Of a stretch of 64,000 nt of DNA, positions 38,069 through 51,293 are shown piece after piece; position 1 is the first letter of the stretch; each line of letters starts with the position of its first letter. The stretch comes from an uncultured Methylophilaceae bacterium (lineage in GTDB: Bacteria; Pseudomonadota; Gammaproteobacteria; Burkholderiales; Methylophilaceae). The notes below the pieces were generated by a model, which was not told the origin of the DNA, searched no databases, and worked only from the letters and a program-made list of their open reading frames with translations. The stretch spans positions 1-64,000 of the forward strand of contig CAIPBJ010000002.1 in assembly GCA_903863255.1 (NCBI GenBank), written 5' to 3'. Made by a program: the position numbers and the translations under genes.

Positions 38069-39519
38069 TGAAGCCTTTATATTCTATCAATCAATTAAGG
38101 AAAATTGAGGAAAAATTCCAAAGCCATAATCTAATGGAAAAGGCTGGGAAAGCATCTGCAGAGATCATTCAGGTAATACTTGGCATGGGTAACTTTTCAA
38201 TTCTGATTATTTCCGGTGAGGGAAACAATGGCGGGGATGGGTTCGTCGCGGCCAAATATTTGAATGAAATGAATTACGATGTGAAGGTTCTACTTGCAGG
38301 AAATGCAGAGAACTTGAAAGGAGATGCCTTAGATGCCTATAAGAAATGGAGGGATTTGGGAGGCGTGGTTCTCAAGGAAATGCCTCGTGAGTCAAACTGG
38401 GATTTAGTGGTTGATGCCCTGTTTGGGATTGGGTTGAATAGGGATGTCTCCGGTGAAGCAGCCAGAATCATTAATCAACTTAACCAATTAAATCTGCCAA
38501 TTGTCTCATTGGACGTTCCTAGTGGATTAAATGCTGATACTGGCAATGTATTTGGTTTGGCGGTTAATGCAACCTATACCATATCGTTTATTGGGAACAA
38601 GCCTGGCTTTTATACACTGGATGGTCCCGATATTACTGGAAAGGTATTTCTTTCAGACCTGGGGCTTCAAGTTGAAGAATATAAAAGCGGCTATCTCGTT
38701 GATGATGTTCCCTGTTTGCCACGTCGCAGACCTATGAACAGTCATAAAGGATTAAATGGTTCAACCTTCGTTATCGGGGGCGATGAAAACATGATTGGCG
38801 CAGCATTGCTGTCATCAAGGGCAGCCTTGCTGATAGGCTCTGGAAAGGTATATTGCTGTTTTATAAGTAAAAATTTTCCTGATGTTGATTTGTTTCAACC
38901 AGAATTAATGATACTGAAACCTGAAGCGATCATTCAAGATTTATGTTCCGGTACAGTCATAATCGGACCGGGAATGGGGATGTCCGGAAAGTCAAAATCG
39001 TATTTAAAAGCGATTCTCAATTCCAATAATGAACTGATTATCGACGCGGATGCGTTAAATATTCTCTCAGAAGATAAGGCCTTACAAGTCTTGCTTAGTT
39101 CACGGTCATCATCCAGCGTGTTGACTCCACATCCTGGTGAAGCGGCACGGTTGCTTGGCTGCACGAATAAAGAAATCCAGTCCAACCGAATCGAATCAGC
39201 TATTAATATCGCTAGAAAATATCGATGCATTACCGTATTGAAAGGATGCGGCAGTATAATTGCTACGCCTGACGGTCATTGGTTTATAAACTCAACCGGT
39301 AACCCCGGATTGAGTGCGGCAGGAATGGGAGATGTACTTTCAGGTCTGATAGGTGGTATGGCTGCACAGGGAATGTCACTTCTGGACGCTACCCTGCTGG
39401 GCGTGTACCTTCATGGAGAGGCATCAGAAACTATAGCATCCAAACTAGGGGTGTTTGGCATCACTGCTTCAGAAGTGATGGCTGAGAGCAGATCCAGATT
39501 AAACTTTTATATGAATTAG
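38068..39519 (+). CDS. nnr: NAD(P)HX epimerase / ADP-dependent dehydratase Nnr
   Basis: The bifunctional enzyme repairs hydrated NADH and NADPH. The N-terminal YjeF epimerase domain shows ISGEGNNGGDGFVAAKYL near residue 48 and SLDVPSGLNADTG near 148. The C-terminal carbohydrate-kinase-like dehydratase has SHKGLNGSTFVIGG near 225, VIGPGMGM near 297, VLTPHPGEAARLLG near 351, and NPGLSAAGMGDVLSGLIGG near 412. At 483 residues it is full length. Confidence 0.94.
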   Translation: MKPLYSINQLRKIEEKFQSHNLMEKAGKASAEIIQVILGMGNFSILIISGEGNNGGDGFVAAKYLNEMNYDVKVLLAGNAENLKGDALDAYKKWRDLGGVVLKEMPRESNWDLVVDALFGIGLNRDVSGEAARIINQLNQLNLPIVSLDVPSGLNADTGNVFGLAVNATYTISFIGNKPGFYTLDGPDITGKVFLSDLGLQVEEYKSGYLVDDVPCLPRRRPMNSHKGLNGSTFVIGGDENMIGAALLSSRAALLIGSGKVYCCFISKNFPDVDLFQPELMILKPEAIIQDLCSGTVIIGPGMGMSGKSKSYLKAILNSNNELIIDADALNILSEDKALQVLLSSRSSSSVLTPHPGEAARLLGCTNKEIQSNRIESAINIARKYRCITVLKGCGSIIATPDGHWFINSTGNPGLSAAGMGDVLSGLIGGMAAQGMSLLDATLLGVYLHGEASETIASKLGVFGITASEVMAESRSRLNFYMN

Positions 39520-39710
39520 CTGATGACATATGTTAAATAGCATTTGAAAGTTGCCCTAATGATTATTCTGGATGATGCGATTATTCAGGATTCTGCAAAT
39601 TCTAATTGCATACAATCAATCAAAAAATTAAAAATTGAAATTAGTCAGGTTTCGTTTGTGGGTCAAGGGGCTTTAAAGTAAAATAGATATCCGTCTGCAA
39701 TGTTCAATAA

Positions 39711-42202
<2,492 letters not shown>

Positions 42203-42227
42203 TTGAGGATTTTATTTTTAAATTTAA

Positions 42228-43523
<1,296 letters not shown>

Positions 43524-43529
43524 TACTTT

Positions 43530-43904
43530 GTGAAATATCTGACATTGCTCTTTGTTATTCTTATTGCCTCGCTACAATATCCATTGTGGCTTGGCAAAGG
43601 GAGTTGGTTGAGAGCTTGGGATTTGAGTCACCAGATTGAAGATCAGAATGTCAAGAATGCCACGCTAAAAGCTAGGAATGATACCCTGGATGCAGAAGTT
43701 AGGGATCTAAAACAGGGTTATGCAGCAATTGAAGAGCGGGCTAGAAGCGAATTAGGAATGATTAAGCAGGATGAGGTCTTTTATCAGGTTCTAGAACCCA
43801 ATTCATTATCCCATCAAGAAACCCCAGTCCATCCAGCTGCAACGAGTGATGCTAACCAGAAAGCGAATTCAGCGATTAATTTACAGGTTCCTAAGAAGCC
43901 CTAG
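43530..43904 (+). CDS. ftsB: Cell division protein FtsB
   Basis: The 124-residue protein starts with a GTG 6 bases after the eno stop. It has one membrane helix (about residues 2-20), the [16 protein letters not shown] segment typical of FtsB, and a coiled coil at about residues 33-72 containing [19 protein letters not shown]. FtsB bridges FtsL and FtsQ in the divisome. The last 35 residues are a variable Pro/Asn-rich tail. Its place after eno is conserved in proteobacteria. Confidence 0.93.
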   Translation: MKYLTLLFVILIASLQYPLWLGKGSWLRAWDLSHQIEDQNVKNATLKARNDTLDAEVRDLKQGYAAIEERARSELGMIKQDEVFYQVLEPNSLSHQETPVHPAATSDANQKANSAINLQVPKKP

Positions 43905-43916
43905 CTCGAAACCAAT

Positions 43917-44939
43917 TCATTCGCTAAATTCGCGAAATTTGAATGGGTAGCCCTGCCAAGTGATTTTACCTGCTTCTACTGCTTCAATTCTGACTTCCAC
44001 CAATGCTTCATAACCACTTTCAGGTGATGATGAAGATCGAACGATTTTACCCGCAACTTCATTGCTTATGTCCAAATAGACATCGTCACCAGCCTTGGGT
44101 TGATCAGTTGACTTTATATTTCCCTGTAGGGTTTTTCTTTTTACCTTGCCAAGGTAGTGCGTCCTGGCAACAATTTCCTGACCAGTATAACAACCCTTTT
44201 TGAAATTGATCGCACCTAGCGTGTCCAGGTTAAGCATCTGAGGAACAAATTCTTCCTTGGTCGAAGGTTCAATGTCTGGAATGCCAGCCATGATTTCTAG
44301 ATAATCCCAGCATGTTTTTCCTGCGGGTGAGAAAAAAGGATTGAGTTTTTCCCATATCGCAATTGCATTGTTTTGAGGAGTAAAGACAAGGTAACGGGGT
44401 ACCGCGCCAAGCAGACGAATAATTGTCGCTTCTTCAAGAGATTTTATTTCATATGGGACATCAGGTACATTCTTAAAAATACCTTTTAAATATTCGAACG
44501 CATTTATTCCGGACAATCCAAAGCAAACAATATCTTTGCTTTTATCAACTATCGATACTTTCGATCGAAGTATATACATCTTCAAGCGACTTAATATCGA
44601 TTCAGTCAACATTCCGTTAAGTTGTAAATGAATATGATCATGATGTGAAAATGCTAAGAAGAAAGCCAATAGTCTACCTTTAGGGTTGCAGTAGCCGGTA
44701 TATTGACTATTCGTTCCATTCAGTTGTTTAATGTCATTCGTAAGCTGGCCTTGTAAAAAATCATATGCATCCTGACCTTGTACTTCAAGCAGACCCAAGT
44801 GAGATAGGTCGCAAAGGATATGCCCAGATAAGGCGGTAGCTAATTCCATTTTTTCATTACCAAAATTTGATACGTAGCTATCAACTAGCTCAGCTCCGTT
44901 CTCTTTTAGGTATTCATGCCATGAATTCATTTTATTCAA
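43917..44939 (-). CDS. ygfZ: Folate-binding protein YgfZ (Fe-S repair)
   Basis: The 340-residue GcvT-like protein shows LCDLSHLGLLEVQGQDAYDF in its first third, GYCNPKGRLLAFFL near 85, and the diagnostic INFKKGCYTGQEIVARTHYLG (in two parts) near 237 with the conserved Cys. YgfZ helps Fe-S enzymes such as MiaB using tetrahydrofolate. It converges with ftsB, 12 bases apart. The mxa operon lies upstream with 194 bases between. Confidence 0.93.
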   Translation of the reverse strand: MNKMNSWHEYLKENGAELVDSYVSNFGNEKMELATALSGHILCDLSHLGLLEVQGQDAYDFLQGQLTNDIKQLNGTNSQYTGYCNPKGRLLAFFLAFSHHDHIHLQLNGMLTESILSRLKMYILRSKVSIVDKSKDIVCFGLSGINAFEYLKGIFKNVPDVPYEIKSLEEATIIRLLGAVPRYLVFTPQNNAIAIWEKLNPFFSPAGKTCWDYLEIMAGIPDIEPSTKEEFVPQMLNLDTLGAINFKKGCYTGQEIVARTHYLGKVKRKTLQGNIKSTDQPKAGDDVYLDISNEVAGKIVRSSSSPESGYEALVEVRIEAVEAGKITWQGYPFKFREFSE

Positions 44940-45133
44940 ATCGTTAATCGTAGGATGGGTTGGATGGATTCTTCATTCTAAATGAAATCAGCTTGAATTG
45001 ACATGCTGTCTTGGCCTAGATGACCTAGCCATATTGTTGCGAAACTAATCTGCATTCTTATTCCAGATTTTATCGATAGGATTTTACATCGGCGTTTACA
45101 CTAAGCTAATCATGTAGCTGAATACACTCGAAA

Positions 45134-46114
45134 TCATGATGCCTTAGATTTCCATTTAGTTAAGAATATACGCAACTCATTTGCAGGGTGTTTAGGAAGA
45201 TAGGCAATAATCAATATTAATCCAGCCAGCGACGCTAATATTAACTGAAGGTCATATGGGGCTACCGCTCTTCTTGCTGGTTTCTGTGTACTCATCGCAC
45301 TCGAAAGATTCTGAATATTGTCACCGCGAACATATTGGCCGTGTACTTCCTTGGCAAGGGATTTGAGGTATTCCTCATCAAGCTTGGAAAGATATCGATC
45401 GCTTTCTGAATTGGCCACGCTGTCATTCCGTGTCCCGATATTGGCTTCGGAAATCTGGGCGATGCCCGGCTGCAATGCAAAGCTATCGCCAGCCCAATAC
45501 CCAATTAACTGATTATGCTCGTCAAGTTTGGGTATAGGTGTTCCCTTGCTGCTGCCAATTCCTACAAGCAACCATCCATCGCCACCTTGAAAGTTTGACA
45601 AATCTCTCGTGTTGAAGACATGCAATCGTGGGGCTTCTTCACCGTCTGTAAAGAATACCACCTGAGCTGGTTCAGGAAAACCACGAATCGTTTTGGCTAT
45701 AGAAAGCATGCTTTCGCGGAGTCGACTATTACCAGACCAGCCAGAGCGCCAGTCTAAATGGTCAATAGTGTCCTCAATGGATGAATAGTTCTTACAAACT
45801 TCAATGGGGGTATAAAGGGCCGCTATGCTTGCGCCAACAAATAGTCCAATACTTACTTTAGTTCCACATGGCAGAGTGGAAATGACATTACGCATCATAT
45901 ATTGGGTGTAAGCCATTCTCGAAGCAGGCTTGTTGTCAATGGTTGTATCGACCGTGTTCATGCTCTGGGAGATATCAGCTACTAACAGATAATTATAAAT
46001 ATTATGAGGAAGCGGCAACGTCGGATTGATCATTGCCAGGATTAACAAAATAAACGAGGCACCCAGAAGAGCCGTGTCATGACGGTGCCTTAGATAATTG
46101 ATTATATTTTTCAT
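45134..46114 (-). CDS. mxaL: Methanol oxidation protein MxaL (vWA domain)
   Basis: MxaL is one of the membrane vWA proteins needed to insert calcium into methanol dehydrogenase. The 326-residue protein has a membrane helix near residue 16-32, the MIDAS motif VADISQSMN near 47, FFTDGEEAPRLH near 149, and a C-terminal helix (about 290-307, LILASLAGLILIIAYL). Its family call rests on position as the last gene in a complete mxaRSACKL order. The start is 12 bases after mxaK. Confidence 0.85.
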   Translation of the reverse strand: MKNIINYLRHRHDTALLGASFILLILAMINPTLPLPHNIYNYLLVADISQSMNTVDTTIDNKPASRMAYTQYMMRNVISTLPCGTKVSIGLFVGASIAALYTPIEVCKNYSSIEDTIDHLDWRSGWSGNSRLRESMLSIAKTIRGFPEPAQVVFFTDGEEAPRLHVFNTRDLSNFQGGDGWLLVGIGSSKGTPIPKLDEHNQLIGYWAGDSFALQPGIAQISEANIGTRNDSVANSESDRYLSKLDEEYLKSLAKEVHGQYVRGDNIQNLSSAMSTQKPARRAVAPYDLQLILASLAGLILIIAYLPKHPANELRIFLTKWKSKAS

Positions 46115-46126
46115 GTGAGTAAGATT

Positions 46127-46684
46127 TTAAGGAAGTCCGACTGGAATGTTACCCATTATTAAACCTGGCGAATCCGAATCCCCTACACCCGGAGTAGGGG
46201 TTGCCGGAAGCATTATCAGTAAGCGATCAAGATTATGCCTGGTATCCCAATGCATATTTTCAATTCTTAGAGATTGTTGATAGGCTGCCTTTGCCTGGAA
46301 CATAAGATATTCTGTTTCATTCTTAACCGTGTTGTTTGTTCCATTAATTGCCAGGCCACGCAAAAAGAAGATGTTTCCAATGTTATGCTGAATGGCCGAT
46401 CTTTGTGTGGGGTTGGCTTTTTCATTCAAGTGATTAAAGAGTAAAGTTGCTTCCTTGTATCTCTCGTTTTTAGCCAACCAGTATGCGGTGGCGAATTTTG
46501 CTTCAAAACTTTCCTTATCTGTTTGGGGTGGTTTCCCTTCACTGATTGCCTTATTAAAATCTTCTATTTGATGAATTCTTTTCAATTCATAAATTGAAGC
46601 ACCAGCGCTGATGGCCGCGATCAAAATTAATAAGAAAGTAAGTTTCTTTGAAGTCAAGTTAATAAATTGAATTTTTAATGCCAT
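46127..46684 (-). CDS. mxaK: Methanol oxidation protein MxaK
   Basis: The protein has a membrane helix at about residues 15-33 and a TPR-like helical part (KFATAYWLAKNERYKEATLL near 63, SAIQHNIGNIFFLRG near 93). It ends in a Gly/Pro-rich tail. The ATG at 46684 is chosen because it gives a normal MALKIQF start and a 10-base overlap with mxaC; the open frame continues to 46750 inside mxaC without support. MxaK is assigned from its size, TPR-like character and place between mxaC and mxaL. Confidence 0.8.
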   Translation of the reverse strand: MALKIQFINLTSKKLTFLLILIAAISAGASIYELKRIHQIEDFNKAISEGKPPQTDKESFEAKFATAYWLAKNERYKEATLLFNHLNEKANPTQRSAIQHNIGNIFFLRGLAINGTNNTVKNETEYLMFQAKAAYQQSLRIENMHWDTRHNLDRLLIMLPATPTPGVGDSDSPGLIMGNIPVGLP

Positions 46685-47646
46685 GATTTTACCTCCAGAT
46701 ACTTCACTGCCAACAATAATCCTACCATCAAGGCAGCAAGGAAATAGCAACCCCTTGTGTAATCATACCCAGGGATTCTTTCCATATAGCGAATTGGTTT
46801 TTTCTCTTTTTGATTTATATCGGCTATCGCGACGCCTAATGATTTAGGATCCTCAGCCTCATAAGCGTTAAATGGACTTTTCAACGTTTTAAAAAAGTCG
46901 TTTAGTTCAATTTCAGGCGGCAGCGTTCCATCAGGCTCCTTATAATTAGTGTCAAAAATACTGATTCCACCTGGTTCCCTTAAAACAATCCAGTAAAGAC
47001 TGATGTGAAGTTGATTTAACCAGTCACGTATTTTTTGCTGTGTATTGGCATCAATTCGTCCTCCTCCATCCGATATCAGAATTAAAGCTCTGGAGCCCGA
47101 GTCTTCTACTTTGTTGAACAAAGAAATCCCGCTAGTTAGTCCGCTACCTATGTTAGTTTGGAATAATGCATTGCCTGCTGTCGCTTGAACTGCAGCAACT
47201 GCAGCTTCTCGATTTTGGCTTAGCGGAAGCACATACATTGAAGAATTACTGAATGACACCATGCCAAACATGTCATTCTTCCTGGATTCGATGAACTGAG
47301 TCATCAGTCGACTTGCTGCAACAGACTTTGTCTCGCCTACATGTCCTTCTGTTCCTGAAAAGGGATCGTCCATACTTGCGCTTCTGTCAAGAACGAGTGC
47401 TATTTGAGCACCCACGCCAATTCTTTCGACTTGCTGTTGGGAACTGTGCATTCCTGATAGTCCGAGAATAATAAAAATCAATGCAACGGTTGCAAGAATT
47501 TTCAATAACAGGCCAATAAGGTTAGAAAGTGGATCATGTGGAAGCATGCTAACCCATGAGTATTTTCGACTGTGCACTCTATTAAGAAAGATAGGCAGCA
47601 ACGAAATTGGAAGTAGCCACAAGAAATTAGGGTTGTTAAATCCCAT
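46675..47646 (-). CDS. mxaC: Methanol oxidation protein MxaC (vWA domain)
   Basis: The 323-residue protein has two N-terminal membrane segments (about residues 8-20 and 45-65), a vWA domain with MIDAS motif LVLDRSASMDDPF near 87, the conserved Thr region near 165 and LILISDGGGRID near 188, and a C-terminal helix at about 300-317. BatA-like proteins share this layout; neighbours favour MxaC. The start lies 2 bases after mxaA. Confidence 0.85.
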   Translation of the reverse strand: MGFNNPNFLWLLPISLLPIFLNRVHSRKYSWVSMLPHDPLSNLIGLLLKILATVALIFIILGLSGMHSSQQQVERIGVGAQIALVLDRSASMDDPFSGTEGHVGETKSVAASRLMTQFIESRKNDMFGMVSFSNSSMYVLPLSQNREAAVAAVQATAGNALFQTNIGSGLTSGISLFNKVEDSGSRALILISDGGGRIDANTQQKIRDWLNQLHISLYWIVLREPGGISIFDTNYKEPDGTLPPEIELNDFFKTLKSPFNAYEAEDPKSLGVAIADINQKEKKPIRYMERIPGYDYTRGCYFLAALMVGLLLAVKYLEVKSWH

Positions 47647-47648
47647 TT

Positions 47649-48656
47649 TTAAGATTTCTTTCTAGGGAGTTCTGGAATAAGTCCTCTTTCACAGTCCCTG
47701 CAGCTTCTACAAAACTCCTTTAACCAGTACAAAGCATCCGATCCTGTATCGTGGTCATTCTCGGTAGAAAAGAAAACATGATGTGACAGGCCAAAAAACC
47801 TTTGGAAATCTTTTCTCAAAGGAATGAATTGTGGCCGTTGAGTCAGGAAAAAGTCTAAATTATCATTAAATAGACTGTTCCCTGCCGTTAAGTTTAGCGA
47901 ATCATGAATTATCGCTATGCCTTTTTTAATATTTTCAGGTGAGGAGGAAAGCCTGTTGATTTTTCTGGAGGCAACGGCAAAAGGCCTTCCCATTATCGGT
48001 AACCATGCCAATTTGCCAACGATATAAAATATACCAATAAGTGATACGGTAAGAATACCGATGAATATTTTTAAATTTAACTGGTCTTTGGAGGCATCAA
48101 GTAACAATGGACCTCGAAATGGACTCATGTCCTGTTCAATCTTTACCGATCCGTAGATTGCCAAAGGGGAAATCCTAAAGCCCCATTCAGGTATCCTGTA
48201 TTGAACGACTTCACCATTTGAAATATTCGTGAATTTGAGAATCTCAGCAGGAAGAAATGCAGCCTTCGCAACCACATTGTTAGTAAAAACCTGGTATGTC
48301 AGATGAAGATGGTAAATTGTAGATCCATCGTTTTCAGAGGTGGAGTGAGATATTTTCCTTAATTCAATTCCAATTACCTGACCTTTGTATCTGCGTTCGT
48401 ATCCAACTATGGGAAGGCTTGTTTCTATCAACTTGAATGGTTTTTTTACTTCAAGGGTGACGTCACGATCCAAGAGATCGCCAACCGTATAACCCACATC
48501 ACGTTCGGGTTCAACGGTTTGCATCTTGACCATATTATCAGGAATGTCAGGCGACGGCGGGTCATTTGCCAAGGCATCTTCTAGTCCGAGTGCCATCAAA
48601 AATAGCATCATGATAATCATTCGGAATCGACAGAAGGTAAAGTTTGATTTTTTCAT
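47649..48656 (-). CDS. mxaA: Methanol oxidation protein MxaA
   Basis: The 335-residue protein has an N-terminal signal or anchor (about residues 10-30, ending EDALA), a periplasmic beta-rich region and a membrane helix near 198-215 (IFIGILTVSLIGIFYIVG). A short cytoplasmic part follows with FFGLSHHVFFSTEND near 288. MxaA is required for calcium insertion into methanol dehydrogenase. The ATG overlaps the mxaS stop by one base (TAATG). Confidence 0.82.
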   Translation of the reverse strand: MKKSNFTFCRFRMIIMMLFLMALGLEDALANDPPSPDIPDNMVKMQTVEPERDVGYTVGDLLDRDVTLEVKKPFKLIETSLPIVGYERRYKGQVIGIELRKISHSTSENDGSTIYHLHLTYQVFTNNVVAKAAFLPAEILKFTNISNGEVVQYRIPEWGFRISPLAIYGSVKIEQDMSPFRGPLLLDASKDQLNLKIFIGILTVSLIGIFYIVGKLAWLPIMGRPFAVASRKINRLSSSPENIKKGIAIIHDSLNLTAGNSLFNDNLDFFLTQRPQFIPLRKDFQRFFGLSHHVFFSTENDHDTGSDALYWLKEFCRSCRDCERGLIPELPRKKS

Positions 48657-49516
48657 TATGCAACCACAAATTGGTGAAAGTATTCTGTAAACACATTAGC
48701 ATCGAAGTCACCTTCTATAAACAAAGGCGGCATATCAAAACGCATAAACAAATTATGGATAATTTTTCGACGTTCTTCGAAACGGTTAAATATCTTTTCT
48801 CTTAACTCTTTACGTAAAAAGAGGGTGCGCTTCTCACCGGATTCGGGGTCAACAACACTGGAAATCCCAAAATCAGGAAGATTTTTATATTCTGCACTAT
48901 CCCACAGAACTACTGGTACGATGTGGTGACGCAATATGAGTGGTAACGCCTGCTCAATGAGCTCAAGGGGCATATGAAAGTCAGAAATTAAGAAAATAAG
49001 GGATCTTTCACGAGGTAAAAACCGATATAGATCGAGGATTCCCTTGCTGCCTTTGGAATCTGAATGATGATGCTTGAGTCGTTCAATTAATTCCAAGGCA
49101 TGGTGTGATCTAACACTTAATGTTGTTCGCCAGTTCTCAAGCACCTCATCATCAAAACCAATAAAACTGAAAGGGTCACTATTCCTGGTTGCAGATACTG
49201 CAATCGATTCTGCAATTTGACAGGCAAGGGCTATCTTTCGATGCCTTGATCCAAAGTTCATGGATCCTGAAAGGTCTGCAATTGCGAATACTGGCGTAGC
49301 GCTTTTTTGATTAAATATTCGCACATGGATCTGTTCATTAGGATCACGTATTGTCTGGCGGATATCTATTCTTCGAGGATCAGGATAGGAAAGTAAAGTG
49401 GCATGTCCACGGAATTCCATGCCCATTCCGCGTTGAGTGCTGACATGACTTCCCGCCAATCTACCTCGCGTTCTCCATCCTATGTGATAACTAAATTGTT
49501 GAATGTTTTCTAGCAT
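48656..49516 (-). CDS. mxaS: Methanol oxidation protein MxaS (DUF58 family)
   Basis: The 286-residue DUF58 protein has HATLLSYPDPRRIDIRQTIR near residue 38, the vWA-type motif FAIADLSGSMNFGSRH near 76, and LIFLISDFHMPLELI near 172. There is no membrane helix. DUF58 proteins pair with MoxR ATPases; here mxaR lies 15 bases upstream. Named by position in mxaRSACKL. Confidence 0.88.
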   Translation of the reverse strand: MLENIQQFSYHIGWRTRGRLAGSHVSTQRGMGMEFRGHATLLSYPDPRRIDIRQTIRDPNEQIHVRIFNQKSATPVFAIADLSGSMNFGSRHRKIALACQIAESIAVSATRNSDPFSFIGFDDEVLENWRTTLSVRSHHALELIERLKHHHSDSKGSKGILDLYRFLPRERSLIFLISDFHMPLELIEQALPLILRHHIVPVVLWDSAEYKNLPDFGISSVVDPESGEKRTLFLRKELREKIFNRFEERRKIIHNLFMRFDMPPLFIEGDFDANVFTEYFHQFVVA

Positions 49517-49531
49517 GTCGGATATGCGTTT

Positions 49532-50548
49532 TTAGGGCGTGGCTACTGTGTTAATTATCTTACTTAGAAGTTGACGCGAGATTTCTGTCCGCCTCATTTC
49601 GTATACCGGACTAAAAACGAGTCTATGAGCAATCGTTTCATGGAATACGGCATGCACGTCCTCAGGGCAAACCGCACTTCGTCCATTGATCCATGCGTTA
49701 ACACGAGCAGCGCGCATCATCATGGCCATGCCACGCGGACTTGCGCCGGCAACAACCAATCGGTTGATATCGACTCCGTCAATGTGGATTCCGAAGGACT
49801 CTGGATTTTTAGTGGCTAGCCATAAATTCAACGCGTATTTCCTCAGGGTCGGGCTTGCTTGAATTTTTTCCTGGATGAGGCTGGCTATGCTATTTAGGGC
49901 ATCGAATTGAAGAACGTTTGGCGATACCTGTTCTACCAGTTTATCGACGTTGTGGAACCGGGTGTCAAAAATAAGTGATTCCATGATGTCATTGTCTTTT
50001 GGAACCAGAATCGGAATTTCCATCATGAAACGATCTCTGGCAGCCGATGGGATTTCGAAGGTTTCTTCTTTTTCGACTTGATTTCGATCGGCGAAAACCA
50101 GCATGTGTGGAAATTCGTGTTCTTTGTTGAATGCTGACAAAGTGCGTTCAGCCATAACACGTAATAGCAAAGAATGCACTTGGGGTCTTGCTCGGTTAAT
50201 TTCATTAAAGAAGAAAACGGAAAGATTTTCACCTTCTGAAAGCAGAGGCCCCGGACTCACGTGCGGACGACCATCTTCACCTAGATAGGTATGATAAACC
50301 AGGTCATTAGGCATTAAATCAATCGTACCTTCAATACGTTGGTATCCCCCTCCAATTCCTCTTGTAAAGGCTCTTAATAGCGTCGTCTTCCCTACGCCCA
50401 CGTCTCCCTCAAGAAGGACATGACCTCGGGAAAAGATTGCAGTTGTAATTAATCGAATTGGCGATTGCTGGCCGACGACCACTTTATTGATTTCGGACTC
50501 TAATTTCAGTGCGTGGCTTTGCCATTCTGCAAGTTGCTGGTCACTCAT
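49532..50548 (-). CDS. mxaR: Methanol oxidation ATPase MxaR (MoxR family)
   Basis: The 338-residue AAA+ ATPase has the Walker A LLEGDVGVGKTTLLRA near residue 35, a Walker B region VFFFNEINRARPQVHSLLL near 110, sensor I and the Arg finger in IPSAARDRFMME near 167, and the MoxR GASPRGMAMMMRAAR motif near 270. MoxR ATPases with vWA partners act as metal-insertion chaperones. First gene of the six-gene minus-strand operon. Confidence 0.9.
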   Translation of the reverse strand: MSDQQLAEWQSHALKLESEINKVVVGQQSPIRLITTAIFSRGHVLLEGDVGVGKTTLLRAFTRGIGGGYQRIEGTIDLMPNDLVYHTYLGEDGRPHVSPGPLLSEGENLSVFFFNEINRARPQVHSLLLRVMAERTLSAFNKEHEFPHMLVFADRNQVEKEETFEIPSAARDRFMMEIPILVPKDNDIMESLIFDTRFHNVDKLVEQVSPNVLQFDALNSIASLIQEKIQASPTLRKYALNLWLATKNPESFGIHIDGVDINRLVVAGASPRGMAMMMRAARVNAWINGRSAVCPEDVHAVFHETIAHRLVFSPVYEMRRTEISRQLLSKIINTVATP

Positions 50549-50753
50549 GGATCGGTTTCCTGAAGGTAGTATTAAGTTAGATTTGTAAAAATTTGTAACA
50601 AAATCGTTTCTGACTAAATCATAGCTGTTTTATCTAGGGGTGTAAACAGATCTGTATACTTTTGCGAGAAATAGATAATTTCTAAAACACTTTCGTTAAT
50701 TCTGATTTAAAGCGAAAATATACACTTCGTTGAAAATTAAAAAATAAAAAATT
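50549..50753. promoter_or_regulatory. Divergent mxaR-fabA promoter region
   Basis: The 205-base AT-rich gap separates two divergent operons and must hold both promoters. I see no open frame and no clear operator. AT-rich hexamers are too many to pick a promoter with confidence. Confidence 0.35.
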
Positions 50754-51269
50754 ATGCAAAAACAAAATCAATACACTTATGACGAGCTTCTGATGTGCGG
50801 AAGGGGAGAGATGTTTGGGGAAGGCAATGCTCAATTGCCATTGCCGCCGATGCTCATGTTCGACAGGATTGTTTCAATTACCGAAGACGGCGGGCAATAT
50901 AACAATGGCCAAATAATAGCAGAGCTTGATATAAAGCCTGATATGTGGTTTTTTGATTGTCACTTTACTGGTGATCCGGTTATGCCGGGTTGTTTGGGTT
51001 TGGATGCCATGTGGCAACTCGTTGGGTTTTATTTAGGTTGGAAAGGTGGGCCAGGAAGAGGACGAGCCTTGGGGGCTGGTGAAGTAAAATTTACCGGACA
51101 GGTGCTGCCAAGTGGTCATCTGGTACGCTATTATATTGATTTGAAACGTGTCATTATGCGTAAATTGGTGATGGGCATAGCGGATGCACGAATGGAATTG
51201 GATGGCCGGATTATTTACGAGGCTAAAGATCTACGTGTAGGGTTATTTACCCAGACTGATAATTTCTAG
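50754..51269 (+). CDS. fabA: 3-hydroxydecanoyl-ACP dehydratase/isomerase FabA
   Basis: FabA introduces the cis double bond in anaerobic unsaturated fatty acid synthesis. The 171-residue hot-dog protein shows [12 protein letters not shown] near residue 24, the active-site His in [20 protein letters not shown] near 64 with the Asp of LDAMWQ, and [13 protein letters not shown] near 105. It is followed 24 bases later by fabB, the usual partner. Confidence 0.96.
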   Translation: MQKQNQYTYDELLMCGRGEMFGEGNAQLPLPPMLMFDRIVSITEDGGQYNNGQIIAELDIKPDMWFFDCHFTGDPVMPGCLGLDAMWQLVGFYLGWKGGPGRGRALGAGEVKFTGQVLPSGHLVRYYIDLKRVIMRKLVMGIADARMELDGRIIYEAKDLRVGLFTQTDNF

Positions 51270-51293
51270 AAAACTTAATTGGGGGATGACGCA

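Noticed and set aside
46685-46750. N-terminal extension of MxaK
   Set aside because: It would lie wholly inside mxaC and has no clear ribosome site. The ATG at 46684 gives a normal start.
45134-50548. BatABD-type aerotolerance operon
   Set aside because: MoxR, DUF58 and vWA proteins also occur there, but the six-gene order with MxaA- and MxaK-like proteins fits mxaRSACKL better.
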